DNA of 64,000 bases, from positions 1,178,001-1,242,000 of the forward strand of contig CAKNFJ010000001.1 of NCBI GenBank assembly GCA_930633495.1. The letters run 5' to 3'. Positions 8,745 to 17,909 of this stretch are shown here, one piece after another. The notes beneath the pieces are model-generated. The model saw only the letters and a list, made by a program, of their open reading frames with translations, made no database searches and was not told the DNA's origin. Position 1 is the stretch's first letter; each line of letters begins with the position of its first letter. The DNA comes from Hyphomicrobiales bacterium. Lineage in GTDB: Bacteria > Pseudomonadota > Alphaproteobacteria > Rhizobiales > Beijerinckiaceae. Made by a program: the position numbers and the translations under genes.

Positions 8745-8797
8745 GTCGCTTCCTGTCGGCGGAGCGCAACCTCCGCCCATGCGGTGAGACGGCAGGG

Positions 8798-10087
8798 TCA
8801 GGCGGGCAGCAGCAGTCCGGTGACGCTGCGATCGGGCTTCAGATAACGGCGCGCGGCCTCGACGACCGCATCGCGGCCGACGGCCTCGATGCGCTGCGGC
8901 CAGGCGATGATGTCCTCGACGGTCTCGCCCACGGCCAGCGCCGCGCCGAAGATGCGCGCGAGCGACGCTTGGTTGTCGCGGGCGAAGACCGTCTCGGCGA
9001 CGAGGCGGGTCCGGGCCCGCGACAGCTCCAGATCGGTCGGTCCCTCGGCCAGGAAGCCCGCGAGCACCGCATCGAGCCCCGCTTCCATCGCCGCCATCTC
9101 GACGCCGGGGCGCGGGCTCGCAGAAAGCTGGAAGGCCGCGCGATCGACCATCGAGCCCATGAAATAGGCGCTGGCTCCGGCCGCCAGCTCATCCTCGACG
9201 CAAAGCCGGCGATACAGCCGCGAGGTGGTGCCGCCACCGAGGATCTCGGCGACGAGCTCGAGCGCCAGAACCTCCTCGCGCTCCCCGGTCGTATAGGTCG
9301 GGGTCAGCCAGCCGCGGCGCAGCGAGGGCTGCTGCACGCGCGGGTCGTTCAGGGCGACGCGGCGCGAGGCGCGCGGCTCGGGCTCGATTGGACGCGAGCG
9401 AACTGGGGCCGCGCCACGGGCCGCGATCTTGCCGTAGCTCTCCTCGGCGAGACGGCGGACCTCGGCGGCATCGGTATCGCCGGCGACGACGAGGATCGCG
9501 TTCTCGGGCGTGTAGAAGCGCTGGTAATAGGCGAAGGCATCATCCCGGCTCAGGCGCTCGATCTCGTGCTCCCAGCCGATGATCGGCGTGCCATAGGGAT
9601 GGTGGAAGAACAGCGAAGCGGAAAACTCCTCGCCAAGCTGGGCGGCCGGATCGGAATCGACGCGCATGCGCCGCTCCTCCAGCACCACGTCGCGCTCGGG
9701 CGCGACGACCTCCTCATCGAAGGACAGGCCGGTCATCCGGTCGGCCTCGTAGTCCATCATCGCGCGCAGATGTTCTTTCGGCACGCGCTGGAAATAAGCG
9801 GTGTAGTCGAAGGAGGTGAAGGCGTTCTCCTGGCCGCCATAACCCGCGACGATCTTGGAGAACTCGCCCGCCGGCCAGGCTTTCGTGCCCTTGAACATCA
9901 GGTGTTCGAGGAAATGCGCGATGCCCGACTTGCCGGCCGGATCATCGGCCGAGCCGTTGCGATACCAGACCATGTGGGTGACGACCGGCGCCCGCTGATC
10001 CTTCACGACGACGACATCGAGACCGTTGTCGAGCCGGAACGATTCGACGGGCTCGGCCAGGCCGGGCTGGCGCGCATGGATATTCAC
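8798..10087 (-). CDS. M16 family zinc metallopeptidase (active subunit)
   Basis: A 429-residue M16 (insulinase/pitrilysin) peptidase. The inverted zinc motif HFLEH is at residues 58-62, with the third ligand in 'PERDVVLEERRMR'. The glycine-rich 'GYGGQENAFTSFDYTAYF' follows, as in processing-peptidase-type members. No signal peptide is evident from this start, although other family members are exported. GTG 10087 was chosen because GGGAGA lies about 10 nt upstream and translation then begins 'MNIHARQPG'; the open frame extends to 10174. It is the likely catalytic partner of the downstream inactive subunit. Confidence 0.92.
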   Translation of the reverse strand: MNIHARQPGLAEPVESFRLDNGLDVVVVKDQRAPVVTHMVWYRNGSADDPAGKSGIAHFLEHLMFKGTKAWPAGEFSKIVAGYGGQENAFTSFDYTAYFQRVPKEHLRAMMDYEADRMTGLSFDEEVVAPERDVVLEERRMRVDSDPAAQLGEEFSASLFFHHPYGTPIIGWEHEIERLSRDDAFAYYQRFYTPENAILVVAGDTDAAEVRRLAEESYGKIAARGAAPVRSRPIEPEPRASRRVALNDPRVQQPSLRRGWLTPTYTTGEREEVLALELVAEILGGGTTSRLYRRLCVEDELAAGASAYFMGSMVDRAAFQLSASPRPGVEMAAMEAGLDAVLAGFLAEGPTDLELSRARTRLVAETVFARDNQASLARIFGAALAVGETVEDIIAWPQRIEAVGRDAVVEAARRYLKPDRSVTGLLLPA

Positions 10088-10207
10088 CGGATGCCGTCTC
10101 CCTGATCGACAAAAAAGGCGAGCGCGATGCGCCCGCCCCTCAGACAACTTGGTCAGGCTCGGCCGGTTCGGCAAGGGCCTTGCCGAACCTTCGCCGAAGC
10201 GAACCGT

Positions 10208-10852
10208 TTAGCGCATGACAGGGCCTTGCCCGGTCACGAATTCACGCTGGCCGACGGCCTGCTTGTCCTCGACCGGACCATTGCGGCCAGGGCCGACCGC
10301 GGCCGTCGCCGCCGGGGCGCGATAGCCGGTCGGCGGCTCGGTCAGCATGCGGCGCGGCGGCTCCTCGCCATAGACGACCGAATCCCCCGTCTGCTGATTG
10401 CGCCGAGCGGCCAGTTCCCGGCCGATGCGGATCGGCTGGATCTGATTGTTGTAGTTGCTGTGCTCCTCGGCGATGACCGGCACCTGCTCCGGACGCGAGG
10501 TACGGCCGCGACGCAGCTCGTCCTGCGACAGCAGCGGGTTGTTACGCGCCCTCTCCGTCTGCGCGAAGATCGGGCGGGTCGCCTCTTCCTTGCGGCGCTG
10601 GACATCGGGATCGTTCGGCCAGGCCGCATTGCGGGTGCTCGCCGGATCCTGCGGGGGAGGCAGCGTCGTGTTCGGCGGCACGACCAGCGGCGGCCGGGCG
10701 CGATAATCGATATCGTCGCCGGCGCTCCTGGAGCCGAAGGTGCCCTCGAGCAAATTCTTGAACAGCATGCCTTCCTGCGCGAAAGCAGGCTGAGCCGCCA
10801 GCATGAGCCCACCGGCGAGCAGCAGATGCGTCACGCGGATGCGTTGCGCCAT
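10208..10852 (-). CDS. DUF3035 family exported protein (BamF-like)
   Basis: A 214-residue exported protein. A clear signal peptide (positively charged start, 'LLLAGGLMLAAQPAFA', cleavage AFA-QE) opens the protein. The 'DDIDYRARPPLVVPPNTTLPPP' core is typical of DUF3035, named BamF in alphaproteobacterial outer-membrane assembly studies. Unlike classical BamF I see no lipobox cysteine, so this one appears soluble in the periplasm. The rest is polar and probably disordered. ATG 10852 was chosen over 10927 because it opens the signal peptide and has AGGGAGA upstream. It follows lspA, 71 bp away on the same strand, which fits an envelope theme. Confidence 0.75.
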   Translation of the reverse strand: MAQRIRVTHLLLAGGLMLAAQPAFAQEGMLFKNLLEGTFGSRSAGDDIDYRARPPLVVPPNTTLPPPQDPASTRNAAWPNDPDVQRRKEEATRPIFAQTERARNNPLLSQDELRRGRTSRPEQVPVIAEEHSNYNNQIQPIRIGRELAARRNQQTGDSVVYGEEPPRRMLTEPPTGYRAPAATAAVGPGRNGPVEDKQAVGQREFVTGQGPVMR

Positions 10853-10923
10853 ATCAAATCTCCCTTTGGACGATCTCACGACCGCCTCAAGCACGAACGA
10901 ACGGCGAAAGGATGGCGAGATCG

Positions 10924-11409
10924 TCACTCAGCTGTCTTTTCCCCAGCCGGACGGAAAGACTCATACAGGAGCCCGGCCACGCCGACAACGATCGCGACAT
11001 CGGCGATGTTGAAGATATACCAGCTGAAGTTACCCCAGTGAAAGTGAACGAAGTCCACAACGGCGCCATAGACGGCCCGGTCGACGCCGTTGCCGAGCGC
11101 GCCGCCGATGATGAGCGCGAGACTCAGCACCGTCAGCCGGTCGTGGCTGCGCCACATCCAGCGCCAGAGCCAGACGGCCGCGACGAAGGAGATGACGACG
11201 AGGAACCAGCGGCCGATATCGGTGCCCTGCTGGAACAGGCCATAGGAGATGCCCCGGTTCCAGGCGAGCACGATCGTCAGGAAGGGCGCCAGCTCGAAGG
11301 GCCCGTTCTCGGCGAGGCCGACGCCGTAAAGCAGCCAGCATTTCAGGGCCTGATCGGCCAGGAAGACGATCAGGACCGTGGCGAGGCCGAAACGGCGGGC
11401 AGGCGTCAT
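10924..11409 (-). CDS. lspA: Lipoprotein signal peptidase (signal peptidase II)
   Basis: A 161-residue inner-membrane aspartyl protease that cleaves prolipoprotein signal peptides. Four membrane segments are visible. The conserved blocks are 'ADQALK', 'WNRGISYGL', 'IGGALGNGVDR', and the two catalytic Asp regions 'AVVDFVHF' and 'FNIADVAIV'. The start ATG shares one base with the ileS stop (TGATG), a strong sign of translational coupling; ileS-lspA is a widely conserved pair. Confidence 0.96.
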   Translation of the reverse strand: MTPARRFGLATVLIVFLADQALKCWLLYGVGLAENGPFELAPFLTIVLAWNRGISYGLFQQGTDIGRWFLVVISFVAAVWLWRWMWRSHDRLTVLSLALIIGGALGNGVDRAVYGAVVDFVHFHWGNFSWYIFNIADVAIVVGVAGLLYESFRPAGEKTAE

Positions 11410-14400
11410 CAGGCGCGCGCCTCGAGTTCCTTCAGCGCCTGCGCGTCACGCGACGTCACCTGCGGATAGGCCGGGTCGGCGGTCGCCGGATCGAAATACT
11501 TCCATGAGCGGGCGCATTTCACACCGGCAGCGCGATACGGCACCACCGCGACGCCCGGCACCTCGGCGAGGCGGAAGGCCTCGGCCGGCCCCTCCCCGCT
11601 TTCGACGCGGATGTCCGAGGTGATGCAGATTTCCGCGAGGTCGGCACCGGACAAGGCCGCGTAGAGATCGGCGTCGGAGACGAAGACCTGCGGCGCGGCT
11701 TCCAGCGAAGAGCCAATGCGCTTGGCGGCCCGCTCCAGCTCCAGCGCGCCGGTGACGACACGGCGCACGCGCCGGATCTTGGCCCAGCGCTCGGCCAATT
11801 CGCCGTCGAGCCAGTCCTGCGAGGCGGCGACGAAGCGTTCGAGATGCACCGAGCCCTCGCCCGATTTCGCGTCCGGGTAGCGCTCAAGCCAGGCTTCCTC
11901 GGCCGTGAACACCAGGATCGGGGCGAGCCAGGTCGTCAGGCAGCGGAAGAGATGATCGACCACGGTCAGCGCGCTGCGGCGAACATGGCTCGAAGCCGGA
12001 TCGCAGTAGAGCGCGTCCTTGCGCACGTCGAAATAGAAGGCCGAGAGCTCGGTGTTCATGAACTGCGAGAGCAGGAACACGACCTTCTTGTAGTCGTAGG
12101 TGCGATAGGCCTCCTCGACCTGCGGGCCGAGCTCGGCGAGACGGTGCAGCATCAGCCGCTCCAGCTCCGGCATGGCCTGCGGATCGGAGACGCGGATCTC
12201 CTCGCTGAAATGGGCGAGCGTGCCGAGCATCCAGCGCATCGTGTTGCGCAGCTTGCGATAGGTCTCGACGAAGGTCTTGAGGATCTCCTTGCCGATGCGC
12301 AGGTCGTCGGAATAATCCGCCGCCGCGACCCACAAGCGCAGGATATCGGCGCCGGAATCCTTGATGACGTCCTGCGGCGCGGTGACGTTGCCCTTCGACT
12401 TCGACATCTTCTCGCCCTTCTCGTCCAGGCAGAAGCCATGGGTGAGGACGACGTCGTAAGGCGCGCGACCGCGCGTGCCGCAGCTTTCCAGCAGGCTCGA
12501 ATGGAACCAGCCGCGATGCTGGTCCGAGCCTTCGAGATACATCACCTTGTCCTTGCCGCCGTCGACGATGCGATGCGTCTTCAGGTCGGCGCGCTGCTCC
12601 AGGGTGAAGGCGTGCGTCGAGCCCGAATCGAACCAGACGTCGAGCACGTCGGTGACGCGCTCGTACTGCGCCGGATCATAGCCGAAGGGCCTCAGGAAGC
12701 GGGCGCCGTCCAGATCGGTGAACCAGGCATCCGCGCCCTCGGCCTCGAAGGCCTCGGCGATGGCTGCGTTCACGCGGTCGTCGACGAGGATGTCCTTGGT
12801 CTCCTTCTCGACGAAGACCGTGATCGGCACGCCCCAGGCGCGCTGGCGCGAGACGACCCAGTCCGGACGGTTGGCGATCATGCCGTTGATACGGTTCTCG
12901 CCGGCCGCGGGAACCCATTCCGTGTCCTTGATCGCCTTGAGCGCGCGGTTGCGCAGCGTGTCGGCATTGCCGCCGGCGACCGGCTGCGGATCGGCCGCAT
13001 TCGGCGCGCCGGCCTCGCCGATCGGCTTGTCCATGGCGATGAACCATTGCGGCGTGTTGCGGAAGATCACCGGCTTCTTCGAGCGCCACGAATGCGGATA
13101 CTGATGCTTCAGGCGGCCGCGCGCGATCATGTTGCCGGCCTCGACCAGCGCCTTGATGACGACGTCGTTTGCGTTGCCCTTGTCGCCCTTGTCGGTGATG
13201 ACCTGTGCGCCCTCGAAGCCCGGCGCTTCCTTGGTGAAGCGGCCATCGGCATCGACGGTATAGGGGATGCGGGTCTCGATGCCGCGCTCGGTGAGCTGGC
13301 GGCCATTGGCCATCCAGACGTCGAAGTCCTCGCGGCCATGGCTCGGCGCCGTGTGGACGAAGCCGGTACCGGCATCGTCGGTGACATGGTCGCCGTCGAG
13401 CAGCGGAACGACGAAGTCGTAGCCGCGGCCGCGCAGCGGGTGGGCCGCCGCAGCACGTTCCAAAACACCGCTATCAACGCTCATCAGGCGCTCGTAGCCG
13501 GCAACCTTTGCTGCCTTGAAGACCCCTTCAGCAAGCGTATCTGCGAGGACATACAACCCGCCGACCTTTGCCCAATTCTCAGCCGGCGCATCGGTGACGC
13601 GATAGAGGCCGTAAGCCACCTTCCGCGAAAAGGAGATGGCGCGGTTGCCGGGGATAGTCCACGGCGTGGTCGTCCAGATAACGATCGACGCCTTCTTCAG
13701 ATCTTCCGCGTGAGGAACTGTCTCGCGGAATTCCATTTCGCCGGGATGTGCGCCCTCGATGGCAAACGGCCCATTTACTTGAGTCAGCGGAAACGCCACG
13801 AAGATCGTGTCGCTCGTATGCTCCTCGTACTCGACCTCGGCCTCGGCCAGCGCGGTCTTCTCGACCACCGACCACATCACCGGCTTGGAGCCGCGATAGA
13901 GCTGGCCGGTCTCGGCGAACTTCATGATCTCGCGGGCGATCTGCGCCTCGGCCGGGTAGGCCATGGTGAGATAGGGGTGGGCCCAGTCTCCCTCGACGCC
14001 GAGCCGCTTGAACTCCTCGCGCTGGACGTCGACCCAGTGCTCGGCGAAGGACCGGCACTCCTTGCGGAACTCGACGACCGGGACGTCGTCCTTGTTCAGC
14101 CCCTTGGCGCGGTACTGCTCCTCGATCTTCCACTCGATCGGCAGGCCATGGCAGTCCCAGCCCGGCACATAGTTGGAATCGTAGCCGAGCATCTGCTGCG
14201 AGCGCGTGACGAGGTCCTTCAGCACCTTGTTCAGCGCGTGGCCGATATGGATGTTGCCGTTGGCATAGGGCGGGCCATCGTGCAGGACGAAACGGTCCCG
14301 GCCCTGCCCGGCTTCGCGCAGCTTGCGGTAGAGGTCGATCTTCGCCCAGCGGGCGAGCAGTTCCGGCTCGCGCTGCGGCAGGCCGGCGCGCATCGGGAAT

Positions 14401-14492
14401 TCGGTCTGGGGCAGGAAAAGCGTCTGCGAATAGTCGACGCCGTCTCCGGCAGCCTGGGCGGTTTTGGCGGTCTTGGTCTGTTCGGTCATCAT
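11409..14492 (-). CDS. ileS: Isoleucyl-tRNA synthetase
   Basis: A 1027-residue class I aminoacyl-tRNA synthetase that charges tRNA-Ile. The HIGH motif appears as '[14 protein letters not shown]' near residue 82 and the KMSKS loop as 'KMSKSKGN'; the CP1 editing domain lies between ('[13 protein letters not shown]'). Length is normal for alphaproteobacteria. A second ATG is the next codon, so 14489 is an equal start. The stretch coding for part of the editing domain (about 13450-13800) is visibly less GC-rich than the rest. ribF lies 204 bp upstream on the same strand and lspA is coupled downstream. Confidence 0.97.
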   Translation of the reverse strand: MMTEQTKTAKTAQAAGDGVDYSQTLFLPQTEFPMRAGLPQREPELLARWAKIDLYRKLREAGQGRDRFVLHDGPPYANGNIHIGHALNKVLKDLVTRSQQMLGYDSNYVPGWDCHGLPIEWKIEEQYRAKGLNKDDVPVVEFRKECRSFAEHWVDVQREEFKRLGVEGDWAHPYLTMAYPAEAQIAREIMKFAETGQLYRGSKPVMWSVVEKTALAEAEVEYEEHTSDTIFVAFPLTQVNGPFAIEGAHPGEMEFRETVPHAEDLKKASIVIWTTTPWTIPGNRAISFSRKVAYGLYRVTDAPAENWAKVGGLYVLADTLAEGVFKAAKVAGYERLMSVDSGVLERAAAAHPLRGRGYDFVVPLLDGDHVTDDAGTGFVHTAPSHGREDFDVWMANGRQLTERGIETRIPYTVDADGRFTKEAPGFEGAQVITDKGDKGNANDVVIKALVEAGNMIARGRLKHQYPHSWRSKKPVIFRNTPQWFIAMDKPIGEAGAPNAADPQPVAGGNADTLRNRALKAIKDTEWVPAAGENRINGMIANRPDWVVSRQRAWGVPITVFVEKETKDILVDDRVNAAIAEAFEAEGADAWFTDLDGARFLRPFGYDPAQYERVTDVLDVWFDSGSTHAFTLEQRADLKTHRIVDGGKDKVMYLEGSDQHRGWFHSSLLESCGTRGRAPYDVVLTHGFCLDEKGEKMSKSKGNVTAPQDVIKDSGADILRLWVAAADYSDDLRIGKEILKTFVETYRKLRNTMRWMLGTLAHFSEEIRVSDPQAMPELERLMLHRLAELGPQVEEAYRTYDYKKVVFLLSQFMNTELSAFYFDVRKDALYCDPASSHVRRSALTVVDHLFRCLTTWLAPILVFTAEEAWLERYPDAKSGEGSVHLERFVAASQDWLDGELAERWAKIRRVRRVVTGALELERAAKRIGSSLEAAPQVFVSDADLYAALSGADLAEICITSDIRVESGEGPAEAFRLAEVPGVAVVPYRAAGVKCARSWKYFDPATADPAYPQVTSRDAQALKELEARA

Positions 14493-14590
14493 CCGGCTCG
14501 GACAATCGGGACGGCGGGCCGTTTGGCGGGCCTCAGGCGTCCACTCTTGAAACGGGAAAAGCGGTCTTCAACCCGGACTGCGCAAGCGCC

Positions 14591-14608
14591 CGCGCTAAGT
14601 CTAGCGCG
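14591..14608 (-). repeat. Small perfect hairpin between ribF and ileS
   Basis: CGCGCTA at 14591-14597 and TAGCGCG at 14602-14608 pair perfectly around a 4-nt loop, about 100 nt upstream of ileS. No T-run follows on either strand, so it is not a good intrinsic terminator. Its role is unknown. Confidence 0.35.
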
Positions 14609-14696
14609 AGGCGGCAGCCGGGCCCGTAATTCGCCGGGAAAGATCGATCAGCATGGCGCGTTCGGCGAGCATGAGGGGGCTTCTAGCAAACGGGGC

Positions 14697-15680
14697 TCAA
14701 GGAAGGAAGGGCGGCGTCTTCACCAGAATGTCGCGTGCGCGGGCGCTGTCGGCGTCCATCTGCGCGATCAGGGCTTCGAGCGTGTCGAACTTCGCCTCGC
14801 CGCGCAGCCAGTCGACGAAGGCGACGTCGACGCGCTTGCCGTAGAGATCGCCCGAGAAATCGAAGACGAAGGTCTCGAGCCGCGGAGCGCCGTCGTCGAA
14901 GGTGGGTCGGCGGCCGAAGCTCGCGACGCCGTCATGCCAGGCCCCGTCGATCCGCATCCGGACGGCATAGATGCCGTGGCGAAGCTTGCAGTCGCGGGCA
15001 AGCTGCATGTTGGCGGTCGGATAGCCGAGTTCGCGGCCGCGCTTGTCGCCATGGGCGACGAGGCCGCGCACGAACCAGGGACGCGCGAGGAACGTCGCGG
15101 CCCGCGCGACGTCGCCTTCCTCCAACGCCGTGCGGACCAGCGTCGAGGACACCGCCTCGCCCAGCCAGGCGAAGGGCGGAACCACGCGGACGGGAACGCC
15201 CGCCACGAGACCATGAGCCTGCAACATCTCCGGCGAGCCGGTGCGGCCCTTGCCGAAATGAAAGTCGTAGCCGCAGACGAGGCCGGCGGCACCGAGACGG
15301 CCGATCAGAAGATCGTCGACGAAGCGCTCGGCCGGAATCGCCGCCACGTCGCGGTCGAAAGGCAGGACGAAGACCTGGGCCAAGCCGGCATCCGCCAGTA
15401 ATTCCAGCTTGAGCTGCGGCGGCGTCAGCCGGAAGACGGGCTCCTCGGGGCGGAAGACGCTGCGCGGATGCGGCTCGAAGGTGAAGGCCGCGGGCCGGGT
15501 TCCGAGGTCGCGCGCCATCACGCCGGCGACGCGGGCGAGCTCGGCGTGGCCGCGATGGACCCCGTCGAAATTGCCGAGCGCCAGCACGGCGCCGCGCAGG
15601 GCGTCGGGAACCGGCTTGTCGAGGTCGAGGACTACGGCCGCCGGCTCGGAGCCAGCCGGCACATCGGCATGGGATGACAT
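14697..15680 (-). CDS. ribF: Bifunctional riboflavin kinase / FAD synthetase
   Basis: Converts riboflavin to FMN and then FAD. The N-terminal FAD synthetase domain has 'ALGNFDGVHRGHAELA', a nucleotidyltransferase HxGH-type motif, and 'CGYDFHFGKGRTG'. The C-terminal riboflavin kinase domain has 'VAHGDKRGRELGYPTANMQL' and 'FDFSGDLYGKRVDVAFVDWLR'. ATG 15680 gives 327 residues; the frame also opens at GTG 15701, and neither start has a strong ribosome site. ribF upstream of ileS-lspA is a conserved order. Confidence 0.94.
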   Translation of the reverse strand: MSSHADVPAGSEPAAVVLDLDKPVPDALRGAVLALGNFDGVHRGHAELARVAGVMARDLGTRPAAFTFEPHPRSVFRPEEPVFRLTPPQLKLELLADAGLAQVFVLPFDRDVAAIPAERFVDDLLIGRLGAAGLVCGYDFHFGKGRTGSPEMLQAHGLVAGVPVRVVPPFAWLGEAVSSTLVRTALEEGDVARAATFLARPWFVRGLVAHGDKRGRELGYPTANMQLARDCKLRHGIYAVRMRIDGAWHDGVASFGRRPTFDDGAPRLETFVFDFSGDLYGKRVDVAFVDWLRGEAKFDTLEALIAQMDADSARARDILVKTPPFLP

Positions 15681-15775
15681 CGATCGAAAACGTCCGTCCA
15701 CCCGCGGAAACCGGGCGCTGACCGTCTTTGCGGCCTAGGCCGGCGGGGCGTCAAGACCGGGAGCCGACAGGGTGT

Positions 15776-16231
15776 TCAGGATCGGGGCTTCGGCGGCATC
15801 GCCACCCAGGCCTCGCCCTCCATCACCGCCTTGCCGTCGACCAGACATTCGCAAAAGAAGCGGGCGCGCCGGCGTTCCGCGACGAGCTCGACGACCTCGA
15901 CGCGGGCGGTGACGACATCACCGATCTTCACCGGCGCCAGGAACGTCAGCGTCTGTGACAGATAGACCGCGCCGGGGCCGGGCAGCCGCGTGCCGAGCAG
16001 CGCGGAGATCAGACTCGCCGTCAGCATGCCGTGGGCGATGCGCTGGCCGAACTTGGTGCCGGCCGCGAAATGATCGCAGAGATGGATCGGGTTGGCGTCT
16101 CCCGAGAGCTCGGCGAAAAGCGCGACGTCGCGCTCCATCACGGTCCGCATCAGGCTCTCGGTCTGGCCGATGGCCAGATCCTCGAAAGCATGAACCGTAT
16201 AGAGCGTACCGGGCATTGGCTGAACTGTCAT
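15776..16231 (-). CDS. MaoC family dehydratase (R-specific enoyl-CoA hydratase-like)
   Basis: A 151-residue single hot-dog domain. The hydratase 2 signature is clear: 'AELSGDANPIHLCDHFAAGTKFGQRIAHGML' carries the Asp and His of the catalytic dyad. Members hydrate trans-2-enoyl-CoA to (R)-3-hydroxyacyl-CoA, supplying polyhydroxyalkanoate or acting in acyl-CoA metabolism. The frame opens at 16312, but ATG 16231 with GAGAGA upstream gives the normal length. The exact substrate is unknown. Confidence 0.9.
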   Translation of the reverse strand: MTVQPMPGTLYTVHAFEDLAIGQTESLMRTVMERDVALFAELSGDANPIHLCDHFAAGTKFGQRIAHGMLTASLISALLGTRLPGPGAVYLSQTLTFLAPVKIGDVVTARVEVVELVAERRRARFFCECLVDGKAVMEGEAWVAMPPKPRS

Positions 16232-16479
16232 GGATCTCTCGCCGGGCCCTTCCGGGCCGCAGCCCCCTGTCCCCGCCTCGCGCAGCTTCTCGCAACCGCA
16301 ACATGAGGGCAATTGGACTTTGGTGCGGGCACGGCAGCATGCCGCAGCGTCACTGCCCGATCGGATTAACCGCTTCGCAATACGGCGCCGCTATCACCGA
16401 ACAGGAGTGGAGGCCGTCCCCAAGGCGGCGTGGCACCGGTATGTCCCGGCACCGCAACCGCCCTGCCTGGAGCATCGCA

Positions 16480-16866
16480 ATGGCTCTCGACCCATCCATG
16501 CCGATCCTCGTGGTCGACGACTACCAGACGATGATCCGCATCATCCGCAACCTGCTGAAGCAGCTCGGCTTTGAGAATGTCGACGACGCTTCGGACGGGT
16601 CGGCCGCCATCTCCAAGATGCGCGACAAGAAATACGCTCTCGTGATCTCCGACTGGAACATGGAGCCGATGAGCGGCTTCGAGCTGCTCCAGAAGGTGCG
16701 CGAGGAGACCACGCTCTGCGAGACGCCCTTCATCATGGTGACCGCCGAATCGAAGACCGAGAACGTCGTCGCCGCCAAGAAGGCGGGCGTCAGCAACTAC
16801 ATCGTCAAGCCGTTCAACGCACAGATGCTCAAGGCGAAGATCGAATCGGTCTGCGTCGCGGCCTGA
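16480..16866 (+). CDS. Single-domain CheY-like response regulator
   Basis: A 128-residue receiver domain with no output domain. Acidic pair Asp13-Asp14 ('VVDDY'), phosphoacceptor Asp58 ('ISDWNM'), Thr in 'VTAES' and Lys in 'IVKPF' are all present, so it should be phosphorylatable. 'SDWNM-PMSG-ELL--VR' is typical of alphaproteobacterial CheY paralogues. GGAG lies 8 nt upstream of ATG 16480. No chemotaxis or histidine kinase gene is next to it, so the partner kinase is unknown. Confidence 0.93.
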   Translation: MALDPSMPILVVDDYQTMIRIIRNLLKQLGFENVDDASDGSAAISKMRDKKYALVISDWNMEPMSGFELLQKVREETTLCETPFIMVTAESKTENVVAAKKAGVSNYIVKPFNAQMLKAKIESVCVAA

Positions 16867-16879
16867 AGCAGCCGCGGTC

Positions 16880-17818
16880 TCACCAGACCAGATGCGGCAA
16901 GGCGTAGGCCGGGCGGTGCGTCTGCCGGCCGAACCAGCCGTGACGCTCCTCCCATGAGGCCTCCATCAGATCCTGCGCGTGGATGCCGGCCAGCACCATG
17001 ATCCCGGCCGCGCCAAACCCCACAGCCCCGGCAATATCGGTGCGGATCGCATCCCCGACGGCACAGACCCTGTCACGGGCGATCGGCGCGCCGCGCCTCG
17101 CCTCGGCTTCGGCCAGCGCCGCCTCGTAGATCGGACGGTGCGGCTTGCCGGCATAGATCACCTGCCCGCCGATCTCCTCATAAGCGAGCGCGACCGACCC
17201 GGCGCAGGGAATGATGCGCCCGCCGCGCTCCACGACGAGGTCGGGATTGGCGCAGATCATCGGCAGCCCGCGCGCGGCAAAGCCGGCGAGCAGGTCGGCA
17301 TAGCTCGCCGCCGTCTCCCGCTCGTCGTCGAAGAGGCCCGTGCAGAGCACATAGGATGCCGCGTCGGGGGTGGTCTCCCGTACATCGAGCCCCGCGATCA
17401 GCGGCAGGTCCCGGTCCGGTCCGAGCCGGAACATCGCTTCGCCCGCACGCGCGCCGATCAGCGACCGGCAGACATCGCCCGAGGTGACGACCGCGTCCCA
17501 GGCCTCGCGCGGCACGCCGAAACCATCGAGCTGCCCGACAATCACCTCGCGCGGGCGCGGCGCGTTGGTGACGAGGACGACGCTGATGCCTTGCTCACGC
17601 ATCCGCATGAGCGCGACGACCGCGTCCCGATAGGCGGCGATGCCGTTATGAACCACGCCCCAGACATCGCAGAGGCAGAGATCGAAACGATCCGCGACCT
17701 CGGAAAAACCCGAAAGCGCGGCGGTGGAAGCGATCCCCGATGACGACACTGTCTCGATCTCCGGCGGTTGAATGATCTGACGTCTTAACTTTGCATCGGC
17801 CTTTTCCGAAAACCGCAT
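16880..17818 (-). CDS. HAD-type hydrolase, TIGR01459 / NagD-like
   Basis: A 312-residue HAD superfamily IIA phosphatase. Motif I is 'LCDVWGVVHNG' with the nucleophilic Asp, followed by 'LVTNAPRP' (motif II), 'YAGKPHRPIYEAAL' with the motif III Lys, and 'CAVGDAIRTDIAGA' (motif IV). These match the TIGR01459 group common in Rhizobiales. Likely substrates are small sugar or nucleotide phosphates, not determined. It converges with the response regulator, with 13 bp between the stops. Confidence 0.88.
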   Translation of the reverse strand: MRFSEKADAKLRRQIIQPPEIETVSSSGIASTAALSGFSEVADRFDLCLCDVWGVVHNGIAAYRDAVVALMRMREQGISVVLVTNAPRPREVIVGQLDGFGVPREAWDAVVTSGDVCRSLIGARAGEAMFRLGPDRDLPLIAGLDVRETTPDAASYVLCTGLFDDERETAASYADLLAGFAARGLPMICANPDLVVERGGRIIPCAGSVALAYEEIGGQVIYAGKPHRPIYEAALAEAEARRGAPIARDRVCAVGDAIRTDIAGAVGFGAAGIMVLAGIHAQDLMEASWEERHGWFGRQTHRPAYALPHLVW

Positions 17819-17909
17819 TCCACGTTTCGGACCGATGCTCTGGCCGCAGCCGGTCTAGACGGGAATCGCCGCCAGTGGAACCGGACGTTCCCGGTGGACT
17901 GCCCTGTCG

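Noticed and set aside
11844..15401. 1185-residue plus-strand ORF opposite ileS and ribF
   Set aside because: Antisense shadow of GC-rich genes: low-complexity His/Arg/Glu/Gly content, no domain, and it crosses real gene boundaries.
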